Positions 1-7,963 of a stretch of 35,654 bases of DNA are shown in pieces. Positions within the stretch are counted from its first letter, which is position 1; each line of letters begins with the position of its first letter. Position numbers and translations under genes: made by a program. The notes under the pieces were generated by a model that did no database searches, was not told the origin of the DNA, and saw only the letters and a list, made by a program, of their open reading frames with translations. The DNA comes from Paenibacillus campinasensis (lineage in GTDB: Bacteria; Bacillota; Bacilli; Paenibacillales; Paenibacillaceae), in contig NZ_NPBY01000048.1 in the NCBI RefSeq assembly GCF_002272015.1, positions 1-35,654 of the forward strand, written 5' to 3'.

Positions 1-160
1 GCTGGTCCGGCTGGATGAAGCGGGGCGGGAGCAGCTGCCCGCCGGCGTACATTTCATCTCCGGCCCGAGCCGCTCTGCCGATATCGAGAATGATCTTACC
101 ATCGGCGTTCATGGACCGGGCATTGTATATGCCATACTGGTGGATACGATAGAGCATTGA
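1..160 (+). CDS. lutC: LutC/YkgG-family (LUD domain) protein, C-terminal end only
   Basis: This is the last 52 codons of a gene that enters from the left edge, read from base 2 to the TGA at 158-160. The tail reads as a LUD-domain C-terminus: the stretch around FISGPSRSADIE followed by IGVHGP and a hydrophobic end matches the conserved end of LutC/YkgG proteins. In Bacillus, LutC belongs to the LutABC complex that oxidises L-lactate to pyruvate through iron-sulfur proteins. Only the end is visible, so lutA and lutB cannot be confirmed here; they would be expected to the left. A hairpin follows directly, so this is the last gene of its transcript. Confidence 0.75.
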   Translation, partial: LVRLDEAGREQLPAGVHFISGPSRSADIENDLTIGVHGPGIVYAILVDTIEH

Positions 161-162
161 CA

Positions 163-187
163 GCCCGAAGGGGATTCCCCTTCGGGC
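163..187 (+). terminator. Hairpin terminator between convergent genes
   Basis: A perfect 11-bp stem (163-173 with 177-187) closes on a 3-nt loop directly after the LutC stop codon. The following T-tract is short (CTTCTT), so it is a moderate intrinsic terminator. It lies between converging genes and may serve both. Confidence 0.65.
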
Positions 188-217
188 CTTCTTACGCTTT
201 CAGGCAGGTATACTTCA

Positions 218-1078
218 TTAAGGCTTCGATTTAGGCTTTCGCCCTTCCGCTAGCCGGTCCCACTGCTCAGAAGAAAGCTCGGACAGCTCGTTGAATTGCC
301 CGGCTCCCTGGAGCCATTCGCCGCCATCGATCGTGATCACTTCACCATTGATATACGCGGCATAATCGGAGATGAGATAGGCGGCCAGATTGGCGAGCTC
401 CTCCTGACTACCAAAGCGCCCGAGCGGGATATGCTTCACCATGCTCTCCACCAGCTCAGCTGTCGGTGTCAGGCGGGAGGCTGCCCCTTCCGTCGGGAAA
501 GAGCCGGGAGCGATGGCGACCTGGCGAATGCCATAGCGGGCCCATTCGACGGCCAGCGAACGGGTCAATGCCACCACTCCAGCCTTGGCTGCAGCGGAAG
601 GCACGACATAAGCGGAACCGGTGGCGGCATAGGTGGTCACGATGTTCAGCATCGTCCCGCCGCGCCCTTGCTCGATCCATCGTTTCCCAACCTCCAGCGT
701 CGCATAGAAGGTGCCGTGCAGCACGATATTCAGCACAGCATCCACTGCCCGCGGGGACAGGCGCTCCGTCGGGCTGATGAAATTGCCGGCTGCATTGTTG
801 ACCAGCACATCGATCCCGCCGTAATGCTGCTCTGCAGCTTCAACGAGCTCGCTGATTTGCGCGGGGTCACGGACGTCGCATATATCGTAGAACACCTCGC
901 AGCCTTGCGCCCGCAGCGCATCTGCAGTTTCGGCCAGCACCTCCTTGCGCCGGCCGCATATGGCCAGTCTTGCGCCAAGCTGGGCAAATCGTTCCCCCAT
1001 CGCCCGGCCGAGCCCGGTAGCCCCGCCGGTGATCAGAATGCTTTTGTCCTGCAGCAAATCCTCGCTGAAAGGTATCAT
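218..1078 (-). CDS. fadH: SDR-family oxidoreductase, 2,4-dienoyl-CoA reductase-like (FadH/YkuF type)
   Basis: A 286-residue short-chain dehydrogenase/reductase. The cofactor motif GGATGLG lies at residues 18-24 and NNAAGNF at 94-100. The usual YxxxK catalytic pair is replaced by S161-xxx-K165 within the stretch VVPSAAAKAGV, which is the hallmark of 2,4-dienoyl-CoA reductases (mammalian DECR has PSASAKAGV), and the preceding TTYAATGS segment also fits that family. Such enzymes reduce 2,4-dienoyl-CoA with NADPH during beta-oxidation of unsaturated fatty acids. The start has a GGAGAGG ribosome site about 8 nt upstream. It is a single gene, convergent with LutC and divergent from the MurE-like gene. 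A CcpA-like site lies upstream. Family assignment is strong; the exact substrate is inferred. Confidence 0.85.
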   Translation of the reverse strand: MIPFSEDLLQDKSILITGGATGLGRAMGERFAQLGARLAICGRRKEVLAETADALRAQGCEVFYDICDVRDPAQISELVEAAEQHYGGIDVLVNNAAGNFISPTERLSPRAVDAVLNIVLHGTFYATLEVGKRWIEQGRGGTMLNIVTTYAATGSAYVVPSAAAKAGVVALTRSLAVEWARYGIRQVAIAPGSFPTEGAASRLTPTAELVESMVKHIPLGRFGSQEELANLAAYLISDYAAYINGEVITIDGGEWLQGAGQFNELSELSSEQWDRLAEGRKPKSKP

Positions 1079-1149
1079 TGTCCATCCTCTCCCATACGTT
1101 AATATGAACGGTCAAGCTTCTGATCCTTCGTCTTCTTTCGCGCAAAACA

Positions 1150-1163
1150 TGCAAGCGTTTACT
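1150..1163. promoter_or_regulatory. Possible catabolite-responsive element (cre)
   Basis: TGCAAGCGTTTACT agrees with the Bacillus cre consensus TGWAANCGNTNWCA at all but two positions in either orientation. It lies 72 nt upstream of the dienoyl-CoA-reductase-like gene and about 180 nt upstream of the MurE-like gene. CcpA control of fatty-acid breakdown would make sense, but a two-mismatch site can occur by chance. Confidence 0.35.
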
Positions 1164-1339
1164 TTTTTTAGATTAACATGGATTGATATTCCAGTCACCC
1201 TATAGTTTGAGGGTTGTTTCAAGGACGGTGCTTCCGGTTAGGGTTTTAGTAAAGTTTGTTTAAAACGGAACCGACTCGTAAACGCTACAACCTATATCCC
1301 TAATGATTGTTTAATTACAGCAGGAGAGAGGGGCCCACA

Positions 1340-2854
1340 ATGAATCTGAAGCTATTGACGGATCGGCTGCTTCTGAAAACGGTATACGGACCGGTATCAC
1401 GGGAAATTACGAATCTGGATACGGATTCCCGCAATATTCGCCCTGGCGGGCTCTTCATCTGCATCCCCGGGTATCAGGTGGACGGGCATGATTATGCCGA
1501 GAACGCTATACATAACGGAGCGGCAGCCATCGTGGCCCAGCGGCCGATAGCTGTTCATCCGGGAGTTACGGTCATCCTCGTGCCGGATACGCGGCGGGTG
1601 CTGCCTATTTTGGCCAATGCCTTTTACGGCAATCCGTCTGGCAAACTGCGTCTGATCGGCATTACGGGGACGAACGGCAAGACAACAACGGCGCATATGG
1701 TTGAACATATCCTGAATGAGTCTGGCGTTCGTACAGGGATGGTCGGCACGCTGTATATGAGGTTTGGTGATGAAATGGAGAAGACCGTCAACACGACACC
1801 GGATGTGATCCAGCTCCAGCGCTATATGCACTCCGTTGCCGAGAAGGGCGGCGAGTGCGTCGTGCTGGAGGTTTCCTCCCACGGTCTTGATATGGGGCGG
1901 GTAAGAGGCTGCGACTTCCAGACGGTCGTGTTTACGAATCTGTCGCATGATCACCTCGATTTTCACCACACGATGGACAATTACCGCAACGCCAAAGAGC
2001 TGCTCTTCTCCCAGCTTGGAAACAGCGAACGCGACCTGATGAAAAAGGCGGTGCTGAATGCAGATGATGAAGCCTCCCGCTATTATGCGAAGCGCACCTC
2101 TGCGCAGCCCATTACTTACGGCATTTGGAACAGCGCTGATATCATGGCGGAAGCGATCCGCTCTACCCCGGCAGGCATGGCCTTCAAGCTGGTGACGCCC
2201 TGGGGGAGCCGGCCGGTTATGCTCCCGGTTCCGGGCGAGCATAACGTCTATAATGCGATGGCCGCTGCTGCTGCCTGCCTGGCTGACGGCGTTTCGCTGG
2301 ATGCGGTTCACTCGGCTCTGGAGCGATTTCCCGGTGTTCCGGGACGATTTCAGGAGGTGGATACAGGCAAAAGCTTCGGGGTGGTGGTCGACTATGCCCA
2401 TAATCCCGACGGCCTGAAGGCCGTACTGCAGTCGGCGCGGCAGATTACCCAAGGGAAGCTGATCTGCGTTCTTGGCTGCCGGGGGGAGAGGGACCGCCGG
2501 AAACGGCCGGTCATGGCCCGAATAGCCTGTGCATATTCCGATTATGTAATCTTCACTTCGGACAATGCCTACAATGAAGATCCCGAGCGAATTTTGGCCG
2601 AGATGATGAGCGGGCTGAACGAGCAGGCGTATCAGAATTGGCAGGTCATTCCAGATCGTAAAGAGGCGATCCGCCGGGCGGTTGAGCTGGCCGGGGACCA
2701 CGACAGAGTCATCATTACCGGAAGAGGCCATGAGACGAGCCTTGTGAAAGGCAATGAGGTGGACGTGTTCACAGACGAGGAGGCTGTGATACACTCACTA
2801 CAAAGCTTCCATAGCGGGGCTGAAATGTCATCTTCCGAGAAACCTTTTCATTAG
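1340..2854 (+). CDS. murE: MurE-family ligase (UDP-MurNAc-tripeptide synthetase paralogue)
   Basis: A 504-residue Mur ligase. The P-loop GITGTNGKTTT is at residues 107-117. The TTPD motif, the EVSSHGLDMGRV / TNLSHDHLDFH region and a probable carbamylated lysine (K219) form the central domain. The C-terminal domain has GCRGERDRRKRP and GRGHET (461-466). MurE adds the third amino acid (meso-DAP or Lys) to UDP-MurNAc-L-Ala-D-Glu. The residue quartet that selects the amino acid, DNPR in DAP-adding enzymes, reads DNAY here (408-411), so specificity is uncertain. It is not in a cell-wall (dcw) cluster, which suggests a second copy. Start chosen at ATG 1340 because AGGAGAGAGG lies 8-9 nt before it. 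The next gene begins 16 nt downstream, so the two are co-transcribed. Confidence 0.85.
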   Translation: MNLKLLTDRLLLKTVYGPVSREITNLDTDSRNIRPGGLFICIPGYQVDGHDYAENAIHNGAAAIVAQRPIAVHPGVTVILVPDTRRVLPILANAFYGNPSGKLRLIGITGTNGKTTTAHMVEHILNESGVRTGMVGTLYMRFGDEMEKTVNTTPDVIQLQRYMHSVAEKGGECVVLEVSSHGLDMGRVRGCDFQTVVFTNLSHDHLDFHHTMDNYRNAKELLFSQLGNSERDLMKKAVLNADDEASRYYAKRTSAQPITYGIWNSADIMAEAIRSTPAGMAFKLVTPWGSRPVMLPVPGEHNVYNAMAAAAACLADGVSLDAVHSALERFPGVPGRFQEVDTGKSFGVVVDYAHNPDGLKAVLQSARQITQGKLICVLGCRGERDRRKRPVMARIACAYSDYVIFTSDNAYNEDPERILAEMMSGLNEQAYQNWQVIPDRKEAIRRAVELAGDHDRVIITGRGHETSLVKGNEVDVFTDEEAVIHSLQSFHSGAEMSSSEKPFH

Positions 2855-2870
2855 AAAGGAGTGCATTGTA

Positions 2871-3989
2871 ATGCCAAGTCGATTCCGCATGATAGGAGGA
2901 CTCCTGCTGTCGGCAGCGCTGATCATCTCCGCCTGCGGTACGGAGGGTCCTTCACCTGCGCCAGGTCAGCGGGAATCCGGGGAGCAGCCGGTACCCGAGC
3001 AGCCCGCTCCGGCGCAGCCTGAGCCGTCGGGGGAGTACACCGTGCTGGCACAGAATCTGCGGACGCCCTGGGCGATGGATTTCCATGAGGAGACGGTCTA
3101 TATCAGCGAGCGGGGAGGCCATGTCGTGGAGCTGCACGACGGGAATATGAAGCGGCTGCCTGTGCAGACGGCGCTGCCTGTAACCGAGGTCGGGGAAGGC
3201 GGATTTCTCGGGCTCGTGCTGTCACCCGATTATGGCGACACGAAGCAGGCTTACGCCTATCACACGTATGAGCAGGACGGCGCGATTCTGAACCGGGTGA
3301 TTCTGCTTGAGCAGCAGGAGGAGCAGTGGGCTGAAGTGGATGCATTGATTGAACGCATTCCTGGGTCGCAGATCCACAATGGCGGAAGAATGGCGCTTGG
3401 GCCGGATAATCATCTGTACATCGCAACTGGGGATGCCGGTGACGGCGCATTGTCCCAGGATGAAGCGAATCTGGCCGGAAAAATACTGCGCATGTCATTA
3501 TCCGGGGAAATCCCGGCCGATAATCCGCTGCCGGATTCTTACGTATATTCTTTAGGTCACCGGAACCCGCAGGGGCTAGCCTGGAACGCGGAGGGCGAAC
3601 TGTTCAGCACCGAGCATGGCCCGTCCGGCAATCCTGGCGGCCATGATGAAATTAACCAGATCATGCCTGGCGCGAACTATGGCTGGCCGGATGTGATCGG
3701 TGATGAAGCGATGGAGGGAACGATTCCGCCTCTGTATCATACCGGGGAGACGGCGATTGCCCCCTCTGGCGCTGCTTTTGACGAGCAAGGCTTGCTGGTA
3801 GCCAGCTTGCGGGGGCAGACGCTGTACCGCTTCGATCCGGAGGGCGGCGAGCTTGAGGTCGTTCTCGATCAGGAAGGCCGTCTGCGGGATGTGAAGGTTC
3901 AGGACGGGCGTGTATATGTCCTAACGAACAATACAGACGGTCGAGGCGTGCCGAGGGAAGCGGATGACAGATTGCTGCTTCTGCCTTAA
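2871..3989 (+). CDS. PQQ-dependent sugar dehydrogenase-like lipoprotein (GSDH family)
   Basis: A 372-residue exported lipoprotein. Residues 1-22 form a signal peptide ending in a lipobox (ISAC, lipidated C22), followed by a Pro/Glu/Gln-rich linker to about residue 55. The rest matches the glucose/sorbosone dehydrogenase beta-propeller family (YliI/Asd-like): TPWAMDF near the start of the domain, EGGFLGLVLSPDY, the HNGG segment with ALGPDNHLYIATGDAGD, then SLGHRNPQGLAW and EHGPSGNPGGHDE with GANYGWP. Relatives oxidise aldose sugars using PQQ and calcium. Most Bacillales do not make PQQ, so the cofactor must be acquired or the activity differs. AGAAAGGAG precedes the ATG, 16 nt after the MurE-like stop. 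The pairing with a MurE paralogue is unexplained. Confidence 0.82.
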   Translation: MPSRFRMIGGLLLSAALIISACGTEGPSPAPGQRESGEQPVPEQPAPAQPEPSGEYTVLAQNLRTPWAMDFHEETVYISERGGHVVELHDGNMKRLPVQTALPVTEVGEGGFLGLVLSPDYGDTKQAYAYHTYEQDGAILNRVILLEQQEEQWAEVDALIERIPGSQIHNGGRMALGPDNHLYIATGDAGDGALSQDEANLAGKILRMSLSGEIPADNPLPDSYVYSLGHRNPQGLAWNAEGELFSTEHGPSGNPGGHDEINQIMPGANYGWPDVIGDEAMEGTIPPLYHTGETAIAPSGAAFDEQGLLVASLRGQTLYRFDPEGGELEVVLDQEGRLRDVKVQDGRVYVLTNNTDGRGVPREADDRLLLLP

Positions 3990-4064
3990 CGAAGGTGGAG
4001 AGGGTGTCCGGAGCCGCCCGGCGCTCGGCTGCATGCCATCCCTTGCCCAAAGGCGCATACCGAA

Positions 4065-4093
4065 AAGCCCTGCCTATCGTATAGGCAGGGCTT
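4065..4093 (-). terminator. Strong hairpin terminator
   Basis: A perfect 13-bp stem (4065-4077 with 4081-4093) with a CGT loop. On the minus strand it is followed by TTTTCGG, so it mainly ends the regulator gene transcribed leftward; it probably also stops the rightward transcript. Confidence 0.8.
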
Positions 4094-4112
4094 ATTCGTG
4101 GCATAACTGAAG

Positions 4113-4757
4113 TTATGCATGCTGGTTGGATTTTTGGCGAATGAGGTATGTGCATTTATTGTCGCCTTTGGCCAGACACTCGGTTCGGTCAACATCGGCG
4201 CCAAGCAGGCTCTGGAACAGCTCCAGCTCGCACCGGCACGCATGCTGGTACCGGTTGGCCACTTGGGAGATCGGACAATTGAGCTCCTCGATGACATATT
4301 CTTCATCGCTCAATTTCTTGTACTCGACCATATAACCGTTATCGTTCTGGATTTGGGCCAGAGCGGATACCCGTTCCTCCAGCTCTTCGCTGCTGACGGA
4401 ATCGGCATATTTTTTGCGGAGTGAATCCTTTCGTTTATCGAACAGCAGCGAGATCATCTCGTCGCCGGCTTCCTGCTCCAGTTCAGTCAGAAGATCGAGG
4501 GCGAGCGCGTGATAGTTCCGGGGGAAGAAGTCCTCCGCTGCTTGTGTCAGGCTGTATAGGGAGACGGGTCTGCCCATCGGCTGCTTGACGATCCGGGCTT
4601 CGATATAGCCTTCGTTCTTCAGGCTCTCGAGATGCCGGCGCACCGCCATGCCTGTTATGCCCAGCCGTTCTGTAATATCCTTGGTGCTGAGCTCGCCGTC
4701 AACCTTCAACATTTGCATAATATATTCTCTTGTGCTGTAACCTGCTTCCCGTTCCAT
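4113..4757 (-). CDS. Winged-helix regulator with C-terminal cysteine cluster (COG2345, SufR-like)
   Basis: A 214-residue DNA-binding protein. An N-terminal winged helix (about residues 8-70, with LSTKDITERLGITGMAVRRHLESL as helix-turn-helix) is followed by a helical linker and a cysteine-rich C-terminus with C161, C174, C176, C194 and C202. The first spacing, C-x12-C, is that of SufR-type iron-sulfur regulators, and the layout matches COG2345 proteins that sense Fe-S clusters, iron or redox state. Start set at ATG 4757 because AAGGTGGTGA lies just upstream; the frame is open 33 codons further but without a ribosome site. It is divergent from the 7Fe ferredoxin gene 264 nt away, a plausible target. 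The ligand is inferred. Confidence 0.75.
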   Translation of the reverse strand: MEREAGYSTREYIMQMLKVDGELSTKDITERLGITGMAVRRHLESLKNEGYIEARIVKQPMGRPVSLYSLTQAAEDFFPRNYHALALDLLTELEQEAGDEMISLLFDKRKDSLRKKYADSVSSEELEERVSALAQIQNDNGYMVEYKKLSDEEYVIEELNCPISQVANRYQHACRCELELFQSLLGADVDRTECLAKGDNKCTYLIRQKSNQHA

Positions 4758-5021
4758 GTAATCACCACCTTCAATCTGGCTGAACAGATCCATATAGACG
4801 TATATAAGAACTGGTTCGTAAGTTTGTTTGTAGAGGAAGGCAATATCCTGTGCCATCTGCCACTTTGCATGAATTGATGAGACAAGCTGTCATAATCTAG
4901 CGCCTATTTATATATTGTAGTATAAAAACTGCTTCAGGGACAGAGGAAGCTGGAGGAATACCTGTTTAACCAACCGCTGGACATTCGATTATAGCGGAGA
5001 GAATGAGGGAGGGGTGATCAG

Positions 5022-5258
5022 ATGTATGTGATCGGTGCGGCCTGCATTGATGAAAAGGCAGGAGAATGTGTGGATGTATGTCCGGTGGACTGTATCGAGG
5101 AAGGAGACGACCAGTTCTATATCGATACGGATATTTGCATATCTTGCGGAGCCTGTGAAGCCGCTTGTCCCGTTGCGGCGATTTTCTACTATGAAGAGTT
5201 GCCGGAAGACCAGAAACATTATTTCGACAAGGCGGTTCATTATTACAGCAGCAAGTAG
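5022..5258 (+). CDS. fdxA: 7Fe ferredoxin ([3Fe-4S][4Fe-4S])
   Basis: A 78-residue cytoplasmic electron carrier. Cysteines at 8, 16, 20, 24, 39, 42, 45 and 49 match Azotobacter vinelandii ferredoxin I by number: C8, C16 and C49 for a 3Fe cluster, C20, C39, C42 and C45 for a 4Fe cluster, and C24 free. The C-terminal part (AIFYYEELPEDQKHY) is also typical of Bacillus/Mycobacterium 7Fe ferredoxins. A GGGAGGGG ribosome site precedes the ATG. It is monocistronic, ended by the hairpin at 5334-5367, and divergent from a cysteine-rich regulator that may control it. The redox partner is not evident in the window. Confidence 0.93.
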   Translation: MYVIGAACIDEKAGECVDVCPVDCIEEGDDQFYIDTDICISCGACEAACPVAAIFYYEELPEDQKHYFDKAVHYYSSK

Positions 5259-5333
5259 CGATCGTTAGCCGCAAAGCGGAGATACAGGATAATGAGAGCA
5301 AAGAGACACGATGAGGACAGATGTCCATGAGTG

Positions 5334-5377
5334 AAAGAATCCTTCGTCTGATGATGGAGGATTCTTTTATTTTTTTG
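5334..5377 (+). terminator. Intrinsic terminator after ferredoxin
   Basis: A 10-bp perfect stem (AAAGAATCCT / AGGATTCTTT) with a 14-nt loop is followed by TTATTTTTTT. A textbook terminator 75 nt after the ferredoxin stop. Confidence 0.9.
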
Positions 5378-5571
5378 AGGGGGCGTTCCATACTGGGGTG
5401 GGTGTGTGCTTTTTATAACATGGTGAAAATAATTCAAATTGATGATGATAGGTATATGTTAAATTATAAAGCATCATTCCGAGTTGATCTGTCGATCAAT
5501 GACAGTTTTAAAAACAACCGGGCTTCATTAAAGCGCTTCATTTGACAGATTGAAAAAATAGGCTGCAGTGA

Positions 5572-5613
5572 AGTGTCATCTATATTGACACTCTTTTGGA
5601 GGGGGCTTAGTAT
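5572..5613 (+). promoter_or_regulatory. Promoter of the ROK operon with overlapping inverted repeat
   Basis: A consensus -35 TTGACA (5585-5590) is followed after 17 nt by TAGTAT (5608-5613). The perfect inverted repeat AGTGTCA-N7-TGACACT (5572-5592) overlaps the -35 box, as expected for a repressor operator. The ROK regulator is the first gene downstream, so autoregulation is the simple reading. The rest of 5378-5740 is AT-rich leader; a palindromic AAGCGCTT at 5531-5538 resembles a cre core but is a poor match overall. Confidence 0.6.
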
Positions 5614-5740
5614 TAATGTCATTGGAGAATAAATAGAGAGAAAGCGACATGTTTTTTTTCCAAAGTAGTGATCGTTTCTATGGCTTGATGGGAGTGCAGA
5701 TGATGTAAGGCTCTATGGACGAAATGAATTAGGGGATGTC

Positions 5741-6904
5741 ATGATGAAGAAGCTTGATCAAGACGATATGAAGCGGCAAAACAGGTCAACGGTTTTCCAA
5801 ATCATCAAGCAGCATCAGCCGATCTCCAGAGCAGCAATCGCCAAGCAGACAGGAATGAGCCCGACCACGGTAAGCCGAATTATTGCGGAATTTTCCGATG
5901 AAGGCTATGTGGTGGAGATGGAGGAGCAGGCGTCGGCCGGACGGGGAAGAAAGTCCACGCTCATCCGGCTACGCGAACATTCCGTGCTGTCGGTAGGGGT
6001 CCAGATTGATCGCGAATTCGGCATGCTGGGCATCGTCGATGTCCAGGGCAATGTCATGACAAGCACCAGCTTTGCCAGAGAACCGGGAGAAGCTGCCGAA
6101 ACGACGGCCCGCCGCATCGGCGGGAAGCTGACGGAGCTTGTGGAGGCGAGCGGCTTGGACCGCTGCCGTCTCGTTGGCCTCGGAATCGGGGTTCCAGGCA
6201 TCGTCAATGTGGAGGACGGCACGGTGCGGTTGTCAGTGCAGCTTGGCTGGAGAGAGGTCGGGCTTGCCGGGATGATCACCGAGACAACCGGTCTTCCGGT
6301 TGTCGTGGATAATGAGCTGAAGCTGAAGGGGCTGGCGGAGCAGCTGAGAGGCGCGGCGCAAGGATCGAGCCGGACCGTGCTGCTCGGATTTGGCCATGGC
6401 GTAGGCTCGGCCTTGATTCGCCGAGGGGAAATTTATCGCGGTGCCACGAACAGCGCGGGAGAGATCGCGCATATGATGATGAATCCGCAGGGGATGATGT
6501 GTGATTGTGGCAATGTAGGCTGCCTGCAGACGTTCATCACCATACCTTCGCTGCTGTCGGAAGCGCGAAAGATGGAGCCGATCGACACATTTGGAGAGCT
6601 GTTTGAGCAGTGGCAGAGCGGGAAGCGCTGGGCTTCTTTTTTGCTGGAACAGGCACTGGTTTATATGGCGATGACGGTGAACAATGTGGTCAGCATGTAT
6701 AATCCGGATCGGGTGATCGTTAGCGGAGAGATGATTGATCCATATCCGGAAATTTATGAGGCTTTGGTTGATCTTTGCCGTACAAAATATATCTGGGAGC
6801 CCCTTCGCGGCACCTTTTCCATCTCGCGCTCCGATCTTGCTCGGCATGGCGTGCTGATTGGCTCGGGATTGGTCGCCCAGAATGTCTATTTTCAATTAAA
6901 TTAA
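5741..6904 (+). CDS. ROK-family transcriptional regulator
   Basis: A 387-residue protein with a winged helix at residues 15-75 (ISRAAIAKQTGMSPTTVSRII, wing AGRGRK) joined to a ROK domain. The ROK zinc motif is present: H244 followed by CDCGNVGC (C254, C256, C261). XylR- and NagC-type ROK repressors normally bind a sugar or sugar phosphate. Here the usual sugar-binding signature with an N-D pair and N-A-A reads VVDNELKLKGLAE (from 188), so the Asp is replaced by Glu and the following Asn is lost; the ligand may not be a typical hexose. AGGGGATG precedes the ATG ATG start. It is the first gene of an operon with asparaginase, aminopeptidase and CutC genes, with a candidate operator in its promoter. 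Confidence 0.88.
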   Translation: MMKKLDQDDMKRQNRSTVFQIIKQHQPISRAAIAKQTGMSPTTVSRIIAEFSDEGYVVEMEEQASAGRGRKSTLIRLREHSVLSVGVQIDREFGMLGIVDVQGNVMTSTSFAREPGEAAETTARRIGGKLTELVEASGLDRCRLVGLGIGVPGIVNVEDGTVRLSVQLGWREVGLAGMITETTGLPVVVDNELKLKGLAEQLRGAAQGSSRTVLLGFGHGVGSALIRRGEIYRGATNSAGEIAHMMMNPQGMMCDCGNVGCLQTFITIPSLLSEARKMEPIDTFGELFEQWQSGKRWASFLLEQALVYMAMTVNNVVSMYNPDRVIVSGEMIDPYPEIYEALVDLCRTKYIWEPLRGTFSISRSDLARHGVLIGSGLVAQNVYFQLN

Positions 6905-6929
6905 GCACAGTTAGCAGGAGGAATGCGAC

Positions 6930-7937
6930 ATGGGATTTGTTCCATTAGTAGAGGAGTATCGCGGTGAGGCGCTGGAAAATGTGCACTATGGCGCGATCAG
7001 TGTGGTTGATGAGAATGGAAAGGTGCTGTACGCTGCGGGCGATCCGCATCACCAGACATTTCTGAGATCGGCGGCGAAGCCGTTTCAAGCCATCCCGGTG
7101 CTGAAGAGACGGGTGGATGAATTGTACGGGTTGTCTGGCAAGGAGACCGCCTTGTTTGCGGCTTCCCACCGAGGTGAAACCTTCCATATTGAAGCGCTGG
7201 AGTCGATTCTGCGCAAGACGGGGATCGTGGAAGAGAATCTGTACTGCGGCCCTGCATATCCGCTTAATGAGGCGGCGCGGGCCGAGCGGCTTCGGGCTCA
7301 CGAGTCGAAACGGCGCATCTTCCATAATTGCTCGGGCAAGCACAGCGGACTGATCGCATTGTGCAAGCACATGGGATGGGATGAAGAGACCTACTACATG
7401 CCGGATCATCCGCTGCAGAAGGAAATTGTGGCAACCCTGGCGGCCATAGCCGAGGTTCCCGAGTCGTCCATATCGCTCGGGGTGGATGGCTGCGGGCTGC
7501 CGATCTTCGCGATTCCGCTCGACAAAATTGCGTATGCTTATATGAAGCTGGCTTGTCCTGACCGGATTGAGGATGCGGAGACAGCGGCAGCGGCAGCAAA
7601 AATGGCCAGGCTGATGAACGAGTATCCAGATATGATTGCGGATACCCGCTTCGTATGCTCGGCTTTGCTTAAGGATCCGAATTTGACGGCCAAAGGCGGC
7701 GCAAAGGGGGTATACGGCATCGGTCTTCGCCGTGAGCGCATCGGGATTTCGCTCAAGGTGTCTGATGGATCAGAGCAGGTGTGGCCTTGTATCATCGGCT
7801 CCATTCTGGAGCGGCTCGGGTATGCCAACCAAGCGACGATCGACCGGCTGTACGAGGTTGTGCCTAACGAGATCTATAATGATGGGGGCACACTTGTCGG
7901 CTATCGCCGGCCTGTTTATGAATGGAATGCGAAATGA
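6930..7937 (+). CDS. Type-II-like asparaginase (PF06089, Rhizobium etli AnsA/ReAII class)
   Basis: A 335-residue protein of the third asparaginase class, unrelated to the E. coli enzymes. The known residues of R. etli ReAII are all found one position earlier: S47 and K50 (SAAKPFQ), S79 (ASHRGE), and the zinc site C134, K137 and C188 (NCSGKHSG, GVDGCGLP). A conserved lysine follows in the TAKGGAKGVYGIG segment (255-259). The reaction is L-asparagine to aspartate plus ammonia. No signal peptide is seen, so it is cytoplasmic. AGGAGG lies well placed before the ATG. It starts 25 nt after the ROK stop and overlaps the start region of the aminopeptidase frame, so it belongs to the operon. Substrate in this context is inferred. 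Confidence 0.88.
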   Translation: MGFVPLVEEYRGEALENVHYGAISVVDENGKVLYAAGDPHHQTFLRSAAKPFQAIPVLKRRVDELYGLSGKETALFAASHRGETFHIEALESILRKTGIVEENLYCGPAYPLNEAARAERLRAHESKRRIFHNCSGKHSGLIALCKHMGWDEETYYMPDHPLQKEIVATLAAIAEVPESSISLGVDGCGLPIFAIPLDKIAYAYMKLACPDRIEDAETAAAAAKMARLMNEYPDMIADTRFVCSALLKDPNLTAKGGAKGVYGIGLRRERIGISLKVSDGSEQVWPCIIGSILERLGYANQATIDRLYEVVPNEIYNDGGTLVGYRRPVYEWNAK

Positions 7938-7963
7938 TCACCGAGAAGGAGGACGCTCACGCA

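Noticed and set aside
296..1102. Long plus-strand open frame opposite the SDR gene
   Set aside because: It is a reverse-strand shadow of a clear SDR, has no ribosome site and no recognisable domain.
1397..2794. 465-codon minus-strand frame opposite the MurE-like gene
   Set aside because: The plus strand encodes an intact Mur ligase; the antisense frame has low-complexity His/Arg-rich composition typical of shadows.
5321..5545. 74-codon frame after the ferredoxin gene
   Set aside because: It runs through the ferredoxin terminator hairpin and T-run, and has no homology that I recognise.
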